Shown here: positions 61,616 to 64,000 of the stretch, one piece after another | Layout: the number at the start of each line of letters is the position of its first letter | Numbering within the stretch: the first letter of the stretch is position 1 | Assembly: GCF_003003055.1 (NCBI RefSeq) | Contig: NZ_PVTV01000013.1 | Coordinates: 248,001-312,000, forward strand | From: Jezberella montanilacus | Lineage (GTDB): Bacteria; Pseudomonadota; Gammaproteobacteria; Burkholderiales; Burkholderiaceae_B | Length of the DNA stretch: 64,000 bases | Direction of reading: 5' to 3' | The notes under the pieces: generated by a model | The model's database searches: none | Told to the model about the DNA's origin: nothing | What the model saw: the letters and a program-made list of their open reading frames with translations, nothing else | Translations under genes and position numbers: made by a program

Positions 61616-62947
61616 TCAGGCGTTACGGGAAAACAGCGCGTAAAAAAAGCCGTCGTGATCAGTCTGAATATTATCCACTGTGCGTATGACAGGCAACAAC
61701 TGCCCTGGCGCAGGCAACCTCACTGCGTCCTCGTGCTGCGTGGCAAACTCAGCGGCAAGCAACTCGCCTTCTTGTGGGAAAACGGAACACGTTACTAATA
61801 GCAACTTACCACCAGGTGCCAAGGTTTGCCATAGCTGGTTCAGGATTTCCCGCTGCAACTTAGCCATCCGATCAATGTCTTTTTCTTGTCTGAGCCAACG
61901 AATATCAGGATGTCTGCGCACGATGCCAGATGCCGTGCAAGGCACGTCAGCCAGGATTGCATCGAAAGGCTTCTTATCCCACCAAGTATTCGTCTTGCTT
62001 GCATCGGCCGCCTTTAAATGTAGGGCGGGGGTCGACAAGCCCAAGCGTTTGAGATTGTGCTGAACCCGCTCAAGCCTTGCCCCATCGACGTCGATGGCGG
62101 TCAGTTCAATGGCGGCCAACTCAAGCAGATGCGCAGCTTTACCACCAGGCGCAGCACAAGCATCCAGCACCCGCATCCCATCTTTTACGTCCAGCAATCT
62201 CGCAGCCAACTGCGCACCGGCATCTTGAACAGACCACCAGCCTTCTTGATAGCCAGCAAGCGACGTAATCGCACGCGGTTGATCCACAATCAGACCAAAG
62301 TCATCAAGCAGTGTGCAGGTCAAGCCTTGTTTGGTCAGCGCATCCACTGCCGACGCGACTGTGGCGCGACGTCGATTGACCCGCAACGTTAAAGGGGGAG
62401 GCGTATTGGCAACATCGAGAATACTTTGCCATTGATCCGGGTAAGCACGACGCAATCGATGCACCCACCAGCTTGGATGGTTGTAGCGCGCCTCCAAGTT
62501 TGTACTGAGCTTTGCCAGCAACTGATCACGCTCGCGCTGAAACCGGCGCAATACCGCATTAACCATGCCTTGGTAGGACATCAAATCGCGCTGGGTCTGA
62601 GTTGCGGCAACGCTCTGGTCGACCAGGGTATGGACGGCATATAAAGGAGTGCCTGGCATGCTCGCGCCTTTTGCTGCTTGCAACGCAGCCTCGAGTAACA
62701 CGAGGCTCAAACCCAATAAAGCGGACACCACGGCATTTGGCGGCGCCCGTTGCACCAATAAACCAGTCAAGCCTTTGGCCAGGCCCCAATGGCGCATGGC
62801 GTAAAACGCCAAAGCCTGCGTTGAAGGCCTCAATTCAGAGGGTATGTGGGTAATGGCTTCGGTCATGGAGCGACCGTTTTCAACATCGGCAAGCACATGG
62901 GCTGCCGCGACCAAACTGTCTGATAGCGCTGGGGCGTGATTCGTCAT
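61616..62947 (-). CDS. rsmB: 16S rRNA (cytosine(967)-C5)-methyltransferase RsmB
   Basis: 443 residues. The N-terminal NusB-like RNA-binding domain (about 10-160) is followed by the class I methyltransferase: VLDACAAPGGKAAHLLELA, the motif IV cysteine in LADVPCTASGIVRRHPDIRWLR and the catalytic cysteine in LLLVTCSVFPQEGE. It methylates C967 of 16S rRNA. ATG 62947 is chosen for the conserved start; 23 upstream codons are open but unlike the family. It is divergent from rimO across 87 bp and heads the ntr operon. Confidence 0.95.
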   Translation of the reverse strand: MTNHAPALSDSLVAAAHVLADVENGRSMTEAITHIPSELRPSTQALAFYAMRHWGLAKGLTGLLVQRAPPNAVVSALLGLSLVLLEAALQAAKGASMPGTPLYAVHTLVDQSVAATQTQRDLMSYQGMVNAVLRRFQRERDQLLAKLSTNLEARYNHPSWWVHRLRRAYPDQWQSILDVANTPPPLTLRVNRRRATVASAVDALTKQGLTCTLLDDFGLIVDQPRAITSLAGYQEGWWSVQDAGAQLAARLLDVKDGMRVLDACAAPGGKAAHLLELAAIELTAIDVDGARLERVQHNLKRLGLSTPALHLKAADASKTNTWWDKKPFDAILADVPCTASGIVRRHPDIRWLRQEKDIDRMAKLQREILNQLWQTLAPGGKLLLVTCSVFPQEGELLAAEFATQHEDAVRLPAPGQLLPVIRTVDNIQTDHDGFFYALFSRNA

Positions 62948-63034
62948 AGGTGCAATTGTAGGCTGACTCGCCCATTCACACGGTAAAATCCACTTCTTTT
63001 CTGAATGAGGGCGCAAGCCCCCAAGGTCTCTTTC

Positions 63035-64000
63035 ATGTCATCCCCCAAAGTCGGTTTCGTCAGCCTAGGCTGTCCCAAAGCGCTAGTCGATTCAGAACGT
63101 ATCTTGACGCAATTGCGAACAGAGGGATATCAGATCGTGCCGGATTACGATGGCGCAGACGTGGTGGTCGTCAATACCTGCGGGTTTATCGATAGCGCAA
63201 AAGCTGAATCCCTGGACGCCATTGGTGAAGCGATTGCCGAGAATGGTCGTGTCATCGTGACAGGCTGTATGGGCGTCGATGAATCAGTGATTCGAGCGGT
63301 GCACCCCAGCGTGCTTGCAGTGACTGGACCACAGCAGTACGAACAGGTTGTTCGTGCTGTCCATGACGCGGCTCCACCGGATTTGTCACACGACCCGTTT
63401 GTTGACTTAGTACCCCCTCAAGGGATCAAGCTGACACCGCGGCATTTCGCGTACTTGAAAATATCAGAGGGTTGTAATCATCGTTGTAGCTTTTGCATCA
63501 TCCCATCGATGCGTGGCGACTTGGTGAGCCGCCCCGTTGGCGATGTACTCGATGAGGCGCAACGGCTCGTTAACGCCGGGGTCAAAGAAGTTTTGGTGAT
63601 TTCTCAAGATACCAGCGCCTATGGCGTTGACGTCAAATACCGTAGCGGTTTTTGGGGTGGTCGCCCAGTTAAGACTCGCATGACTGAACTGTGCGCTGCG
63701 CTCGGCGAGCTGGGTGTGTGGGTAAGACTGCACTACGTCTACCCTTACCCAAGCGTGGATGAAGTGATCCCGCTGATGGCTGAAGGCAAAATCCTACCCT
63801 ACCTGGACATCCCTTTTCAACATGCCAGCCCGCGCATCCTCAAGTTGATGAAACGCCCTGCATTTGAAGATAAAACCCTGGCGCGTATCAAGAAGTGGCG
63901 TGAGCAATGCCCTGAGCTGACGATACGCTCGACGTTTATTGTTGGCTTTCCCGGTGAGACTGAAGAAGATTTTCAGTATCTGCTGGATTGGATGACTGAG
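63035..64000 (+). CDS. rimO: Ribosomal protein uS12 methylthiotransferase RimO (3' truncated by window edge)
   Basis: The first 322 codons, with no stop before the window edge. The N-terminal UPF0004 domain has [16 protein letters not shown] (Cys13) and [12 protein letters not shown], then VTGCMGVDE; these three cysteines hold the auxiliary 4Fe-4S cluster. The radical SAM domain has [15 protein letters not shown]. The enzyme adds a methylthio group to the aspartate of ribosomal protein uS12. ATG 63035 fits the conserved start. The C-terminal TRAM domain is outside the window. Confidence 0.96.
   Translation, partial: MSSPKVGFVSLGCPKALVDSERILTQLRTEGYQIVPDYDGADVVVVNTCGFIDSAKAESLDAIGEAIAENGRVIVTGCMGVDESVIRAVHPSVLAVTGPQQYEQVVRAVHDAAPPDLSHDPFVDLVPPQGIKLTPRHFAYLKISEGCNHRCSFCIIPSMRGDLVSRPVGDVLDEAQRLVNAGVKEVLVISQDTSAYGVDVKYRSGFWGGRPVKTRMTELCAALGELGVWVRLHYVYPYPSVDEVIPLMAEGKILPYLDIPFQHASPRILKLMKRPAFEDKTLARIKKWREQCPELTIRSTFIVGFPGETEEDFQYLLDWMTE

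Overview
The window comes from a compact, moderately GC-rich chromosome of a betaproteobacterium, most likely Burkholderiales and Alcaligenaceae-like. The evidence is the gene content and order: a lone Bug-type solute-binding protein, lptCAB followed by hpf, ptsN-hprK-rapZ, a rsmI/yraN/diaA/dolP cluster, grxC-secB-gpsA, and rsmB-DUF4390-ntrY-ntrX. No tRNA, rRNA, CRISPR array, insertion sequence or prophage is visible. Genes are tightly packed, many with ATGA overlaps, and no intergenic gap exceeds about 210 bp.

Layout. 1-397: 3' end of a PhoR-like sensor kinase. 449-3477: a VOC protein and the 5-oxoprolinase genes pxpB-pxpC-pxpA. 3516-7454 (minus): a 1312-residue FAD/iron-sulfur oxidoreductase with an N-terminal DUF3683-like region. 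7610-10412: ilvA, and purT on the minus strand. 10552-14193: Kdo and LPS-transport genes kdsD-kdsC-lptC-lptA-lptB. 14369-14695: hpf with its own promoter candidate and a strong terminator. The rpoN gene normally found between lptB and hpf is absent.

14790-36846 (minus) is the accessory region. It is a two-partner secretion locus: a TpsB transporter, a 6443-residue TpsA exoprotein (19.3 kb, about 30% of the window), and a DUF4239-like membrane protein directly downstream. The locus sits between hpf and ptsN, which are usually neighbours. The TpsA repeat body is made of five related super-units, and a roughly 320-residue glycine-rich module with an Asp-box-like motif and one cysteine pair follows units 1, 3 and 5 only. 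A pair of about 665-bp direct repeats exactly 4374 bp (1458 codons) apart would allow in-frame length change. The 5' end has a TTG start, an overlapping 14-codon upstream ORF, and a G-tract hairpin in the signal-peptide codons.

37027-40412: ptsN, hprK, rapZ, rlpA. 40399-46070: rsmI (minus), yraN, diaA, dolP, a TlpA-like thioredoxin, argB, a HAD pyrimidine nucleotidase and slmA. 46073-50393 (minus): an operon gpmA-envC-ctp-moeB/thiF. 50484-53863: rhodanese, grxC, secB, gpsA, bug. 53885-57973: comF-trmL (minus), bioC-like, a TSUP permease (minus) and an XdhC-like gene. 57982-62947 (minus): rsmB, DUF4390, ntrY, and an NtrX-like regulator without the AAA+ domain. 63035-64000: 5' part of rimO.

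Together the conserved genes cover envelope assembly (Kdo, Lpt, RlpA, DolP, EnvC), PTS-Ntr regulation, protein export and redox, and translation or ribosome modification. The TPS locus is the lineage-specific element. The missing rpoN and the NtrX-like protein without a sigma-54 activator domain suggest together that this lineage may have lost sigma-54 control.
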